Source of the DNA: Bordetella sp. 02P26C-1
GTDB taxonomy: Bacteria; Pseudomonadota; Gammaproteobacteria; Burkholderiales; Burkholderiaceae_B
Direction: 5' to 3'
Assembly: GCF_009763255.1 (NCBI RefSeq)
Contig: NZ_WSJB01000004.1
Span: forward strand, 142,002 to 206,001
Length of the DNA: 64,000 nt
Of the stretch, positions 19,023 to 28,046 are shown in pieces (positions within the stretch are counted from its first letter, which is position 1; each line of letters opens with the position of its first letter). A program made the translations under genes and the position numbers. Under the pieces are notes generated by a model. It saw nothing but the letters and a program-made list of their open reading frames with translations. It was not told where the DNA came from and ran no database searches.

Positions 19023-20222
19023 TCACAGTTGAATGCCCGCGCGCTCGGCGACGGTGTGCATGTCTTTGTCGCCACGGCCCGACAAGTTGACCAGAATGAT
19101 TTTGTCCTTGGGCAGCGTGGGCGCCATTTTGACGGCTTGGGCGATGGCGTGCGAGGACTCCAGCGCAGGCATGATGCCCTCGATGCGGCAGCAATCGTGA
19201 AAGGCCGCCAGGGCCTCGTCGTCGCTGATGCCCACGTATTCGGCGCGGCCGCTGTCTTTCAGCCAGGCGTGCTCGGGACCGACGCCGGGATAATCCAGGC
19301 CTGCGGAAACCGAATGGGTATCCATCACCTGGCCGTCAGCGTTCTGGATGATGTAGGTACGATTGCCATGCAGCACGCCGACCTGACCTGCCGCCAAAGA
19401 CGCGGCATGACGGCCGGTTTCCATTCCCTCGCCCGCCGCCTCGACACCGATCAGCTTGACGTCTTCGTAGGGTATGTAGGGATGGAAAATACCCATTGCG
19501 TTCGAACCTCCGCCCACCGCCGCCACCACGTAATCGGGCTGACGGCCGGCATCGCGCGGCATCTGTTCAATGCACTCGTTACCAATGACGGTCTGGAAGT
19601 CGCGCACCATGCGGGGATAGGGATCGGGACCCGCCACCGTGCCGATGATGTAGAAGGTGTTCTCGATGTTGGTGACCCAGTCACGCATCGCTTCGTTCAG
19701 CGCGTCTTTCAATGTGCGCGAACCCGACTCGACAGGCACCACGGTCGCGCCCAGCAGTTTCATGCGATAGACATTGGAGGCCTGACGGCGGACATCTTCA
19801 CTGCCCATGTAGACCACGCATTCCATGCCATAGCGCGCTGCCACGGTCGCCGTGGCCACGCCGTGCTGGCCGGCGCCCGTCTCGGCGATCACGCGCGGCT
19901 TGCCCATGTGACGGGCGAGCAAGGCCTGACCAATACAGTTATTGACCTTGTGCGCGCCCGTGTGATTGAGGTCCTCGCGCTTGAACCAGATCTGCGCGCC
20001 ACCCAGCTCGCGCGACCAGCGCTCGGCATGATAGACAGGGCTGGGACGGCCAACGAAGTGCCGCAGCTCGTAGTTGAACTTCTCGATGAACGCGGGATCC
20101 ACGCGGCATTGCTCATAGGCCGCGCGCAGCTCATCCAAGGCATGGATCAGCGTTTCCGCGACGAACACGCCACCGTAGGGACCAAAATGGCCCTTGGCAT
20201 CCGGAAGGTCGTAAAAATTCAC
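19023..20222 (-). CDS. trpB: Tryptophan synthase beta subunit
   Basis: PLP enzyme that joins indole and serine to tryptophan. The 399-residue protein has the PLP lysine in HTGAHKVNN and the phosphate-binding GGGSNAMG. I place the start at a GTG (20222, VNFYDLPD), because AGGAG lies seven bases upstream and TrpB proteins begin there. The open frame continues 19 codons upstream without family similarity. Usually trpF precedes trpB; here the upstream neighbour is argE on the same strand after a 213-base gap. Confidence 0.97.
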   Translation of the reverse strand: MNFYDLPDAKGHFGPYGGVFVAETLIHALDELRAAYEQCRVDPAFIEKFNYELRHFVGRPSPVYHAERWSRELGGAQIWFKREDLNHTGAHKVNNCIGQALLARHMGKPRVIAETGAGQHGVATATVAARYGMECVVYMGSEDVRRQASNVYRMKLLGATVVPVESGSRTLKDALNEAMRDWVTNIENTFYIIGTVAGPDPYPRMVRDFQTVIGNECIEQMPRDAGRQPDYVVAAVGGGSNAMGIFHPYIPYEDVKLIGVEAAGEGMETGRHAASLAAGQVGVLHGNRTYIIQNADGQVMDTHSVSAGLDYPGVGPEHAWLKDSGRAEYVGISDDEALAAFHDCCRIEGIMPALESSHAIAQAVKMAPTLPKDKIILVNLSGRGDKDMHTVAERAGIQL

Positions 20223-20229
20223 CTGGTAT

Positions 20230-20234
20230 CTCCT
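20230..20234 (-). promoter_or_regulatory. Shine-Dalgarno that fixes the GTG start of trpB
   Basis: AGGAG on the minus strand with a seven-base spacer to the GTG at 20222 decides the trpB start against longer in-frame alternatives. Confidence 0.75.
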
Positions 20235-20366
20235 GGGCGGTAGACAGACGACACATTCGCCCGTGTACCCGCTTCGCAACCGATCATTTTACCCGAGGGC
20301 GGGATCCGGCCGGCAAACCTGGGGTTTTAACAGGCGACGGACATGCCGCGCCATATCTCGCCGCCC

Positions 20367-20390
20367 AAAACCCGCGTCGTCGAACGCGGG
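20367..20390 (-). terminator. Probable terminator of argE
   Basis: On the minus strand the stem CCCGCGT/ACGCGGG (plus positions 20371-20377 and 20384-20390) is followed by TTTT. It lies about 46 bases after the argE stop and before the trpB leader, so trpBA probably has its own promoter in 20223-20366. Confidence 0.55.
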
Positions 20391-20435
20391 GTTGAGGCGC
20401 CCTGCACGGCCCTTTGGGTTGCCCGCGACGACCAA

Positions 20436-21590
20436 TCAGGCCAGGGATTGACCCAAGCGGCGCAAAAAGCGCTCGCAGGATGCCAACTGATCCAGGGCCA
20501 CGAACTCGTCCGGCCGATGCGCATTATCGATGTGGCCCGGCCCGCAGACCACGGTGGGGACGCCGAGCGCCTGGAACAGGCCGGCTTCGGTGCCATACGC
20601 CACCTTGCGGGTGGTGCGGTCCTCGGTAAGCGCGCGCACCAATTGGGTAATCGCCGCCGCTTCGGACGCATCCAGGCCAGGAGCCTGCGCGCCCACTCGA
20701 ATGTCGATTTGAGCGTCTTCGTACTCCGCGCGCATGGCGGGCAGCAGCGTTCCCTGAATATAGTTTTCGATCTCGGCCTGGATCGCATCGGCGGGCGTGC
20801 CCGGCAGATTGCGGAACTCATACGAGAACTCGCAGCGATCCGGAATGGTATTGACCGCGATACCGCCCTGGATCAGGTTCGTCGTCAGGGTCGAATAGGG
20901 AACGTCGTAGAACTCGTCGTAAGGGCCATTCGCCTTGAAGGCATCGGCTACATCCCGGATGCGGCAAATCAGGCGCGCGGCGTATTCGATTGCGTTGCAG
21001 CCCCGCGGAGTCAGCGAAGAATGCGAGGCTTTGCCCTGCACGCAGCAGCGATAGAGGTTAATGCCTTTGTGCGCCACCACGACCTGCATGCCCGTGGGTT
21101 CGCCCACCACGCAGCCATCGGGGCGGATGCCGCGATCGCGCAGCTCGGCCAGCATGACGGGCGCGCCGACGCAGCCGACTTCCTCATCATAGGAAAACGC
21201 CAGATGAATGGGCTTTTTGCGTGGCATGGCCAGAAACTCGGGCACGAGCGCAAGCGAGGCGGCAATAAAGCCTTTCATGTCGCAGGTGCCACGGCCATAC
21301 AGACGCCCGTCGGATTCCGTCAGCACGAACGGATCGGTAGACCATTTCTGCCCATCCACAGGCACCACATCGGTATGCCCGGATAGCACGATGCCACCTT
21401 GCTCGCCACCATCGCTGGCCGGCAGAGTCGCAAAAAGATTGGCCTTGCTGCCATCATCGTTATGGGCCAGCCAGGCTTGTATCCCTTGCGATTTGAGGTG
21501 ATCCCTGACGGTTTCGATCAAACCGAGATTCGAATTCCGGCTGGTCGTGTCAAACCCCACCAAGGTTTCAAGCCAAGTGCGCGTGTCCAT
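20436..21590 (-). CDS. argE: Acetylornithine deacetylase ArgE (M20 family)
   Basis: Removes acetyl from N2-acetylornithine to give ornithine for arginine synthesis. The 384-residue M20 metallopeptidase-fold protein has metal-ligand motifs SGHTDVVP, GRGTCDMKG, DEEVGCVG and the C-terminal GPGHIDNAHRPDE. The pattern with CDMKGF fits ArgE better than DapE, although the two are closely related and the DapE activity cannot be excluded from sequence alone. It is monocistronic here, between relA and trpB. Confidence 0.88.
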   Translation of the reverse strand: MDTRTWLETLVGFDTTSRNSNLGLIETVRDHLKSQGIQAWLAHNDDGSKANLFATLPASDGGEQGGIVLSGHTDVVPVDGQKWSTDPFVLTESDGRLYGRGTCDMKGFIAASLALVPEFLAMPRKKPIHLAFSYDEEVGCVGAPVMLAELRDRGIRPDGCVVGEPTGMQVVVAHKGINLYRCCVQGKASHSSLTPRGCNAIEYAARLICRIRDVADAFKANGPYDEFYDVPYSTLTTNLIQGGIAVNTIPDRCEFSYEFRNLPGTPADAIQAEIENYIQGTLLPAMRAEYEDAQIDIRVGAQAPGLDASEAAAITQLVRALTEDRTTRKVAYGTEAGLFQALGVPTVVCGPGHIDNAHRPDEFVALDQLASCERFLRRLGQSLA

Positions 21591-21683
21591 GCGATGGTCC
21601 TCTACATATAAAACATGAGTTTAGGCGAGATTCGCGGCTCACCGAATGGGGAGTATCCAGGTGGCCAATAGAGGCAGCCGTCA

Positions 21684-24023
21684 TCATCCCCGCACAGCAG
21701 AGGTCACGCCGGGCACTTCGGCCAGCGCCGACAGCGCCTTGGTCAGCGAATCGCCACCGCGCACCTCGACCGTGAAGATCATATGGGCCAGCGACTGGCG
21801 GCTCTGCGTATTCACCCCCACCACATTAAGCCGTTGACGCGCGAAGACTTCGGACAAATCGCGCAGCAGGCCGGAGCGATCCTGCGCATGTACGCTGATG
21901 TCCACGGGATAGAACGTGTCGGAGGTATCCCCCCAGGCCACGTCGATGATCCGTTCGGGCTCGCGCGCCGCCAGCGCCTTGTAACTATGGCAGTTCGTGC
22001 GGTGTATCGAGACCCCGCGCCCACGCGTGACAAAGCCGGCAATCTCATCCGGCGGCGCGGGACGGCAGCAGCGCGCGAGTTGCGTCAACAGCGACCCCAC
22101 GCCCACGACCAGCACGCCGCTCTTGCCACTGCGTGCCGCGCTCTCGGCGCTGTGCGCGTTAGCCAAGTCGGCGGCTTCGGGCTCGGGCTCCGGCACGGGC
22201 TGCTGAAAAACAGCATCGATCTGCCGCAGGCTGAATTCATCCTTGGCCACCGCCACGTACAAGTCATCGGCGCGCGCAAAGCCCAGCGACTGCGCCAGCT
22301 GTTCGAGGTTGACCGCCGTTTTGCCCAAACGCTGCAGTTCTTTTTCGACCATGGACTGGCCGGTGTTGATGCGCTGCTGCAGTTCGATGGCGTTGAACCA
22401 CATACGCACCTTGGCGCGTGCGCGAGGGCTGGCGAGAAAGCCCAGTTGCGGGTTTAACCAGTCGCGCGAGGGGCTGCCCGCCTTGGCGGCGATGATTTCG
22501 ACGGTCTGCCCCGTCGAAAGCTTGGTCTGCAAGGGCACCATCTGCCCATCCACGCGCGCGCCGCGGCAGCGATGCCCCAGATCGGTGTGCAGGTGATAGG
22601 CAAAATCGACCGGCGTTGCGCCCTCGGGCAGCTCGATGACCCGGGCCTGGGGGGTCAACACATAAATCCGGTTGCTGGACTGCGCTATCGGTTGTGCCGT
22701 GCGACGGCGACCGCGCGTGGCTGGCGCGTTTGGCGAGCCACCCTCGCTCGCGCCTGCACTGCCCGTCGTCGCGTTACCGCCGGACTCGTCGCCTTGTCCC
22801 TCCGCGGCGTTGCCGGTGCCTGTGGGGGCATCGCCAGCCTCGATCTCCGAATTCCAAGCCAGCAACTGACGCATCCAGGACAACTGCCGATCGTAGTCGC
22901 TGGAGGCCTCTACCTGGCCGCCCTTGGCGCCCGCCTCTTTATAACGCCAGTGGGCCGCCATCCCGTATTCGGCGAACTGGTGCATTTCCCGCGTACGGAT
23001 TTGAATCTCGAACTGGCGCCCGTCCTCGTCGGTCACGACGGTATGCAGCGAACGATAGCCGTTGGGTTTGGGCCGCGAGATATAGTCGTCGAACTCTTCC
23101 GAGTAAGGCGTCCACATATCGTGCACCATACCCAGCACGGTATAGCAGGCCCGGACATCGTCGACGATCACGCGCAGTGCACGCAGGTCGTACAACTGCG
23201 AGAATTCCAGGTTCTTGATGCGCATCTTGTTCCAGATGCTGTAGATATGTTTGGGCCGGCCGCTGACCTCGGCGGGAATGCCCGCCTGCGCCAAGGTCGT
23301 TTGCAACCGTTCGACGGCATGCGCGATAAAGGCTTCGCGCTCGACCCGCTTTTCCTCGAGCAGCTTGGCGATCTGCTTATAGCGATCCGGGTCCAGAAAG
23401 CGAAACGACAGATCCTCCATTTCCCACTTGACCTGCCAGATGCCCAGCCGGTTTGCCAGCGGGGCGTACAGATCCATGGTCTCGCGCGCGAATGCCGGCG
23501 AGCATGGCACCTTGGACGCCGCATGCCAGCGCAGCGTCTGCAGTCGCGACGCCAGGCGCATCAGCACAATGCGCAGATCCGCCGCCATCGCCAGCAGCAT
23601 CTTGCGCTGCATCTCTTTCTGATCGCCCGAGCCCGCCTCGCTGTCGCTGGCGTGACGCGCCATCAGCCCCAACCGCAACAGAGCGCGCGCGCCTTGCACC
23701 AAGCGCGCGATCTCCGCGCCGAACTCGGCAGCCAGGGGATCATTACGCAAGGGCGGCGCCGGCGCCGACAAGTCCGCCGGCAGGGTCACCAGCAGTGCGG
23801 CGATCCGGGTAGCCGCGTCGGACTGAAGCCCGGCCAGTATCCGCACTACGCCAGCCGCATGATTAGCCAAGGGCTCACCCGACACCGCGAGCTGATCGCC
23901 ATATTGCGGTAACGCCCAGGCGACCGCATCCGAGATGCGGGCAGCATCAGCAGGATCAAGACCGGCAGCGGCTAGCTGCTGCCATGCGTCGTCAAACGGC
24001 GAGAACGCATTCGTATCAGGCAT
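21684..24023 (-). CDS. relA: (p)ppGpp synthetase RelA
   Basis: Ribosome-associated stringent-response enzyme that makes pppGpp from GTP and ATP on amino-acid starvation. In the 779-residue form (start MPDTNAF, 24023) the N-terminal hydrolase domain lacks the HD motif (LLVTLPADL in its place), so it is the synthetase-only RelA. The synthetase domain contains YISRPKPNGYRSLHT and EIQIRT. TGS is at about 450-515 (IYVLTPQARVIELPEG), then a Cys-containing ZFD block RCCRPAPPDEI and a C-terminal ACT/RRM domain. A Gly/Ala/Ser/Thr-rich insertion of about 55 residues at 391-447 separates synthetase and TGS. Confidence 0.95.
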   Translation of the reverse strand: MPDTNAFSPFDDAWQQLAAAGLDPADAARISDAVAWALPQYGDQLAVSGEPLANHAAGVVRILAGLQSDAATRIAALLVTLPADLSAPAPPLRNDPLAAEFGAEIARLVQGARALLRLGLMARHASDSEAGSGDQKEMQRKMLLAMAADLRIVLMRLASRLQTLRWHAASKVPCSPAFARETMDLYAPLANRLGIWQVKWEMEDLSFRFLDPDRYKQIAKLLEEKRVEREAFIAHAVERLQTTLAQAGIPAEVSGRPKHIYSIWNKMRIKNLEFSQLYDLRALRVIVDDVRACYTVLGMVHDMWTPYSEEFDDYISRPKPNGYRSLHTVVTDEDGRQFEIQIRTREMHQFAEYGMAAHWRYKEAGAKGGQVEASSDYDRQLSWMRQLLAWNSEIEAGDAPTGTGNAAEGQGDESGGNATTGSAGASEGGSPNAPATRGRRRTAQPIAQSSNRIYVLTPQARVIELPEGATPVDFAYHLHTDLGHRCRGARVDGQMVPLQTKLSTGQTVEIIAAKAGSPSRDWLNPQLGFLASPRARAKVRMWFNAIELQQRINTGQSMVEKELQRLGKTAVNLEQLAQSLGFARADDLYVAVAKDEFSLRQIDAVFQQPVPEPEPEAADLANAHSAESAARSGKSGVLVVGVGSLLTQLARCCRPAPPDEIAGFVTRGRGVSIHRTNCHSYKALAAREPERIIDVAWGDTSDTFYPVDISVHAQDRSGLLRDLSEVFARQRLNVVGVNTQSRQSLAHMIFTVEVRGGDSLTKALSALAEVPGVTSAVRG

Positions 24024-24136
24024 CACGGATATCGCAATTGAGATGGGCGCAACGTGCCCAAAATTTTTCCTACACTCTACACTAAGCGGCAAGCGTGTCG
24101 AGGTGTACGCACGCAATCATTAAGGATTTGCGAATC

Positions 24137-25000
24137 ATGTTGCGATGGCTCAAGGGCCGGGGTGCCGCCACGTCCGCGGTCGCACAGATGCGAGCCCGCA
24201 TCGCGCCCGGGTTGTGGTACGAAGTTCTGCAGACTTACCCTTTTCTATGGGCATTGGAAACCGCCGAGCGTGACGCGCTGCTGGACCGCGCAGCGTGGCT
24301 GCTGGCCAGCAAGACCATGAACGGCGCGCGGGGTCTGACGCTGACCGACTTTATGCGCCTGTCCATCGCGGCGCAGGCCGCACTGCCGATTTTGCACCTG
24401 TCGCCCAGGCTCTACGAAGGCTGGGAAGAAATCATTATCTATCCCGAAGGATTTCGCATTCCGCGCGTGCAGCAGGACGAGGCCGGCGTGGTTCATGAAT
24501 ACGACGAGGATGCTGCCGGCGAGGCCTGGGATGGCGGCCCGGTCATTTTGTCGTGGGACGATATGCTGCCCCAGCACGGCGCTTTCAACGTGATCATTCA
24601 TGAATTCGCGCACAAACTAGACCTCTCCTCCGGCTACGCCGACGGCATGCCGGACTTGAGCGCGCACGCCGATCTGTCACCACGCACATGGCGCCGCACG
24701 CTTTCTGACAGCCTGGATCAATTCACCGAGGCCTTGGAGGCCGTGGAAGCCGCCATACCGGCCGACGTGGACCCGGAGAGCGACGAAGCCGCGCCCTGGT
24801 ACGACCAGTTGCCTCTGGACCCCTATGCGGCCACCGACGAGGCGGAGTTCTTCGCCGTCAGCTCGGAACACTTCTTTGTCGATCCCGAGCCGCTCGCCCA
24901 TGCCCTGCCCGATTGGTACCAGCTACTGCGTGTGTATTACCGCCAAGACCCGTTAAACCGAACCTACCCCAGCAGCCACCTGGACGCAGCCACTCCATGA
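24137..25000 (+). CDS. mtfA: Zinc-dependent peptidase MtfA
   Basis: Homologue of E. coli MtfA, a cytosolic zinc aminopeptidase that binds the Mlc repressor. The 287-residue protein has HEFAH at residues 155-159 (HExxH) and a downstream EFFAVSSEHFF block with the third metal ligand, as in the anthrax-lethal-factor-like fold. The start at 24137 (MLRWLKG) follows AAGGA, while an earlier in-frame ATG at 24095 lies in the divergent region to relA. The stop overlaps the next gene by ATGA. A link to sugar-transport control is known only in enteric bacteria. Confidence 0.9.
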   Translation: MLRWLKGRGAATSAVAQMRARIAPGLWYEVLQTYPFLWALETAERDALLDRAAWLLASKTMNGARGLTLTDFMRLSIAAQAALPILHLSPRLYEGWEEIIIYPEGFRIPRVQQDEAGVVHEYDEDAAGEAWDGGPVILSWDDMLPQHGAFNVIIHEFAHKLDLSSGYADGMPDLSAHADLSPRTWRRTLSDSLDQFTEALEAVEAAIPADVDPESDEAAPWYDQLPLDPYAATDEAEFFAVSSEHFFVDPEPLAHALPDWYQLLRVYYRQDPLNRTYPSSHLDAATP

Positions 25001-25509
25001 AAACGCTGCTTATCATCTGGCACTCCCGCACCGGCTATGCGAGACAGATGGCGCAGGCATTGGCGCGCGGTGCCGACCAGGTGGCACATGAACTCGAACT
25101 ACAAGCGAAGTTGCGCGTGCGCCTGCAAGCCGCGCCCGACACCGATCCCGCCGACATACTGGCCGCAGACGGCTACCTATTCTGCGCCCCTGAAAACCTC
25201 GCCAGCCTGACCGGCGAGATGAAAGCCTGCCTGGACCGCTGCTACTACCCTGTCCTGGACCAAATCGCCGGCCGCCCCTACGCCGCCGCCATTAGTGCCG
25301 GCACGGATGGTGAAGGCGCGGCGCGCCAACTCACCCGCATCGCCACCGGCTGGCGCCTGCGCGCTGTCGCGGCCCCCTTGATCGAACGCAACGGCGCCCA
25401 AACCCCCGACGCCATCCTCGCGCCAAAAACCGTTCCCCCGCAGGCCCTGGCACGCTGCGAGGAACTCGGCGGCCTGCTTGCCGCGACGTTATTGACGAGC
25501 GAGACATAG
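24997..25509 (+). CDS. Flavodoxin-like / NAD(P)H oxidoreductase-fold protein
   Basis: 170-residue protein with the flavodoxin-fold start LLIIWHSRTGYARQMAQAL, which matches the FMN phosphate loop (S/T-x-T-G-x) only partly: SRTGYA. The middle FCAPENLASLTGEMKACLDR resembles the flavin-contacting loop of NADPH-dependent reductases. Translationally coupled to mtfA by ATGA, so probably functions with it. Substrate and partner are unknown. Confidence 0.75.
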   Translation: MKTLLIIWHSRTGYARQMAQALARGADQVAHELELQAKLRVRLQAAPDTDPADILAADGYLFCAPENLASLTGEMKACLDRCYYPVLDQIAGRPYAAAISAGTDGEGAARQLTRIATGWRLRAVAAPLIERNGAQTPDAILAPKTVPPQALARCEELGGLLAATLLTSET

Positions 25510-25909
25510 CCCCCGCCAAGCAAGCACCGACGAAGCGGTGAATCGCATCACGCCCCCAGACGCCAAGCGGCCAAAAGCCACATTCACAGAGCCTCGCCCG
25601 TCCTCCACCGCGAGCCGGCTTGTCGGGGCGAGGGCTATCGGGGCGCCTCGGATCCGAACGAGGGAAACCGAAGGAGCGCAGCGACGAGGTTGACGAAGTG
25701 GTGCCGGGCGCGCAGGCGCCCGGCCGGATCCGTGAAGCCCCGATAGCCCTCGCCCCGGCAAGCCGGCGCCTAAAGAACCCCGGCCCCGACCGAACTGCCA
25801 CACACACGCCCCCAAACAAAAAGAGCCCCGCGCATGACTCATACGCGGAGCTCCCTGCCACCGTCCAGAATCGCAACCGACTCCGGACAGCTTTCAACCC
25901 GACGCAGCC
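25510..25909. other. 400-base convergent intergenic region holding a large palindromic element
   Basis: Lies between the ends of the flavodoxin-like gene and the ridA-like gene. Apart from the palindromic element at 25614-25767 I see no gene. Open frames crossing the element reflect its GC-rich composition. Confidence 0.7.
25614..25767 (+). repeat. Palindromic element R1 (conserved core, copy-specific arms)
   Basis: Two 31-base arms, 25614-25644 and 25737-25767, are complementary with a single G-T mismatch. The 92-base core between them starts GCCTCGG and ends CGTGAA. It holds an inner stem CGGATCC/GGATCCG (25649-25655 and 25726-25732) and a 9-base hairpin GCCGGGCGC/GCGCCCGGC with loop GCAG (25703-25724). 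The same plan, with different but again complementary stems, is seen at 63235-63394 and 63877-64000. Confidence 0.85.
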
Positions 25910-26263
25910 TTAGGCCACCGCCGCCGTCACGACAATCTCAACCTTGTAGTCAGGATTAGCCAAACGCGCTTCGATCGTAGCCCGAGGCGGCGCATTGCCG
26001 TCAGCCACCCATGCGTCCCACGCACGGTTCATCGCATCGAATTCCTTCATGTTCGCCACAAAAATCTGCGCCATCAGGATCTTGCTCTTATCCGTGCCAG
26101 CCTCGGCCAGCAGACGATCGATCGTAGCCAGAACCTGAGCCGTCTGCCCTTCCATATCCAGCGAAGCATCATCCGGCACCTGACCCGCCAGATAGGCCAC
26201 ACCGTTATACACCGCCATATCCGACAGACGCTTTTCCACATTGACGCGCTTAATGCTGCTCAT
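25910..26263 (-). CDS. RidA family protein (YjgF/Rid)
   Basis: Rid proteins remove reactive enamine/imine intermediates made by PLP enzymes. The 117-residue protein is about 10 residues shorter than classical RidA. It keeps the arginine in PPRATIEARL that contacts the substrate carboxylate and ends KVEIVVTAAVA, the family C-terminus. The start is the ATG at 26263; a TTG one codon upstream is unlikely. It precedes no obvious operon partner, though pncB lies 46 bases upstream on the same strand. It probably belongs to a non-archetypal Rid subgroup, since the usual N-terminal PxAIGPYSQA is missing. Confidence 0.9.
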   Translation of the reverse strand: MSSIKRVNVEKRLSDMAVYNGVAYLAGQVPDDASLDMEGQTAQVLATIDRLLAEAGTDKSKILMAQIFVANMKEFDAMNRAWDAWVADGNAPPRATIEARLANPDYKVEIVVTAAVA

Positions 26264-26309
26264 CAAAAATCCCCAAAAATATCAAGAGAAAATAACCACC
26301 CCCGGCCCA

Positions 26310-27485
26310 TCAAGCCGGCGGCAACTGAAACACCTGGCGCAGATACGCCAAATAAGCCGGATCATCGCACATGGTTTTTTCCGGCGCGTCAGAAACCTTA
26401 GCCACCGGTTGGCCATTACAGCGAACCATCTTCATCACAATCTGCAGCGGCTCGTGCCCGAGGTCGTTCGTCAAGTTCGTGCCAATGCCAAACGACACCT
26501 TGCAACGCCCGGCAAATTGCCGCGCCAGCTCGATCGCCTTAGGAAACGTCAGCGAATCCGAAAACACCAAAGTTTTGGCCCGCGGATCCGTGCGATTTTT
26601 GCGATAGTGCTCGAGCATACGCTCGCCCCATTCAAACGGATCGCCCGAATCATGGCGCGCGCCGTCAAAGAGCTTGCAGAAATACATATCGAAATCGCGC
26701 AGGAACGCATCCAGACCGTAGACATCCGATAGCGCAATCCCCAGATCGCCGCGATATTCCTTGGCCCAGACCTCCAACGCGAACACCTGCGAATCGCGCA
26801 GCCGAGGCCCCAGGGCCTGGCATGCCTGCAGATACTCATGCCCCATCGTGCCCAGCGGCAGCACATCATGCTTCATCGCCAGCAGCACATTGCTCGTGCC
26901 CGCGAAGTGCTTGCCCATCTGCGCTTTCATCGTGGTCACGACTTCCTCGTGCCACAACTTGGAGAAACGTCGGCGCGTGCCATATTCAGCCACGCGGAAA
27001 TCGGCCAGCGCCGGGTCATCCAGCACCAATTGCATCTTGGACTGCAGGCGTTTGCGGCCCTCTTCCCAGTCCGGATTGCGGCGCGTATTACGGAAGTACA
27101 CCTCGTTGACGATCGCCAGCACCGGGATCTCGAACAGAATCGTGTGCAGCCAAGGGCCTTTCACCGTGATGGAGATTTCACCCGGACCCTCGCCCTCGGT
27201 AATGGCAATACAGCGCTCGGGCAGGTGAAACAGCCCCAGAAAGTCAACAAAATCGCTCTTGATAAAGCGCAAGCCCCGCAGGTAATCCAGCTCCTCCTCG
27301 GTAAACCGCAGCTGGCACAGCGCGTGAATCTCGTCGCGGATCTCGTCCATATACGGCCGCAGATTCACATTCGGCGTGCGGCATTTATAGCGATATTCGA
27401 CCTGCGCAGCGGGAAACTGATGCAAAACCACCTGCATCATGCTGAACTTGTACAGATCGGTGTCAAGCAAGGAAGTAATGATCAT
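26310..27485 (-). CDS. pncB: Nicotinate phosphoribosyltransferase PncB
   Basis: Converts nicotinate and PRPP to nicotinate mononucleotide in the NAD salvage pathway, using ATP. The 391-residue protein begins with [13 protein letters not shown], carries the phosphorylated-histidine region [10 protein letters not shown], and the PRPP-binding region [10 protein letters not shown], all typical of the proteobacterial form. It is divergent from fdxA across a 196-base gap and followed by the ridA-like gene. Confidence 0.96.
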   Translation of the reverse strand: MIITSLLDTDLYKFSMMQVVLHQFPAAQVEYRYKCRTPNVNLRPYMDEIRDEIHALCQLRFTEEELDYLRGLRFIKSDFVDFLGLFHLPERCIAITEGEGPGEISITVKGPWLHTILFEIPVLAIVNEVYFRNTRRNPDWEEGRKRLQSKMQLVLDDPALADFRVAEYGTRRRFSKLWHEEVVTTMKAQMGKHFAGTSNVLLAMKHDVLPLGTMGHEYLQACQALGPRLRDSQVFALEVWAKEYRGDLGIALSDVYGLDAFLRDFDMYFCKLFDGARHDSGDPFEWGERMLEHYRKNRTDPRAKTLVFSDSLTFPKAIELARQFAGRCKVSFGIGTNLTNDLGHEPLQIVMKMVRCNGQPVAKVSDAPEKTMCDDPAYLAYLRQVFQLPPA

Positions 27486-27681
27486 GATGGCGCGGACTCG
27501 GCGCGAGATGTTTTATTTACCTGATATTTTTTTCCACACCATAGCATAGCTGCCGCCAGGATCCCCCGGGCTGGCCGCTGTGCGGCACTACCGCACCCAG
27601 GGTTATCGCCACCCCGATCGGGGCAAGAGGGTAAAATCAAGGGAATTCATCACAGCTGTTGCCTGTCTGCGGAGTCCCCGA

Positions 27682-28005
27682 ATGACCCACGTCGTCACCG
27701 AAAACTGTATCAAATGCAAGTACACCGACTGCGTCGACGTGTGCCCGGTAGACTGTTTTCGTGAAGGCCCGAATTTTCTCGTGATTGACCCCGACGAGTG
27801 CATCGATTGCGCCGTCTGTATTCCGGAGTGCCCCGCCAACGCCATCTATGCGGAGGAAGACGTGCCTCAGGATCAGGTCCAATTTATCGCGCTTAACGCG
27901 GAGTTGTCGCCGGAATTCGCGCCGATCAGCCGGGCCAAGAAACCGCTGCCGGACGCCGACGATTGGAACGGCAAGCCAAACAAGCTCGAGCTCCTGGAAA
28001 AATAA
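27682..28005 (+). CDS. fdxA: Ferredoxin FdxA (7Fe-8S)
   Basis: Small electron carrier of 107 residues. The first cluster uses Cys9, Cys17 and Cys21 with a non-ligand-type Cys12 between, and the second motif is [15 protein letters not shown], the pattern of Azotobacter-type 3Fe-4S plus 4Fe-4S ferredoxins. The start at 27682 is chosen because GGAG sits eight bases upstream; the frame is open 34 codons further but without similarity. It is followed by the ferredoxin reductase gene (41-base gap), its likely electron donor. A 12-base palindrome CCCCGATCGGGG at 27612-27623 lies upstream. Confidence 0.95.
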   Translation: MTHVVTENCIKCKYTDCVDVCPVDCFREGPNFLVIDPDECIDCAVCIPECPANAIYAEEDVPQDQVQFIALNAELSPEFAPISRAKKPLPDADDWNGKPNKLELLEK

Positions 28006-28046
28006 GGCCTGGCGCCCTCTCGGCCCCGGCCGCTGTCACCCTCTAG

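Noticed and set aside
19017..20243. Open frame of 408 codons antisense to trpB, and similar ones antisense to fabD (32-1297) and the system-2 binding protein (42733-44100)
   Set aside because: All are mirror frames of well-recognised genes.
22572..23912. Open frame of 446 codons antisense to relA
   Set aside because: Composition rich in Arg/His/Gln typical of shadow frames; relA domains are clear on the other strand.
25331..25897. Open frame of 188 codons through element R1
   Set aside because: Open only because the element is GC-rich; overlaps the end of the flavodoxin-like gene and has no ribosome site.
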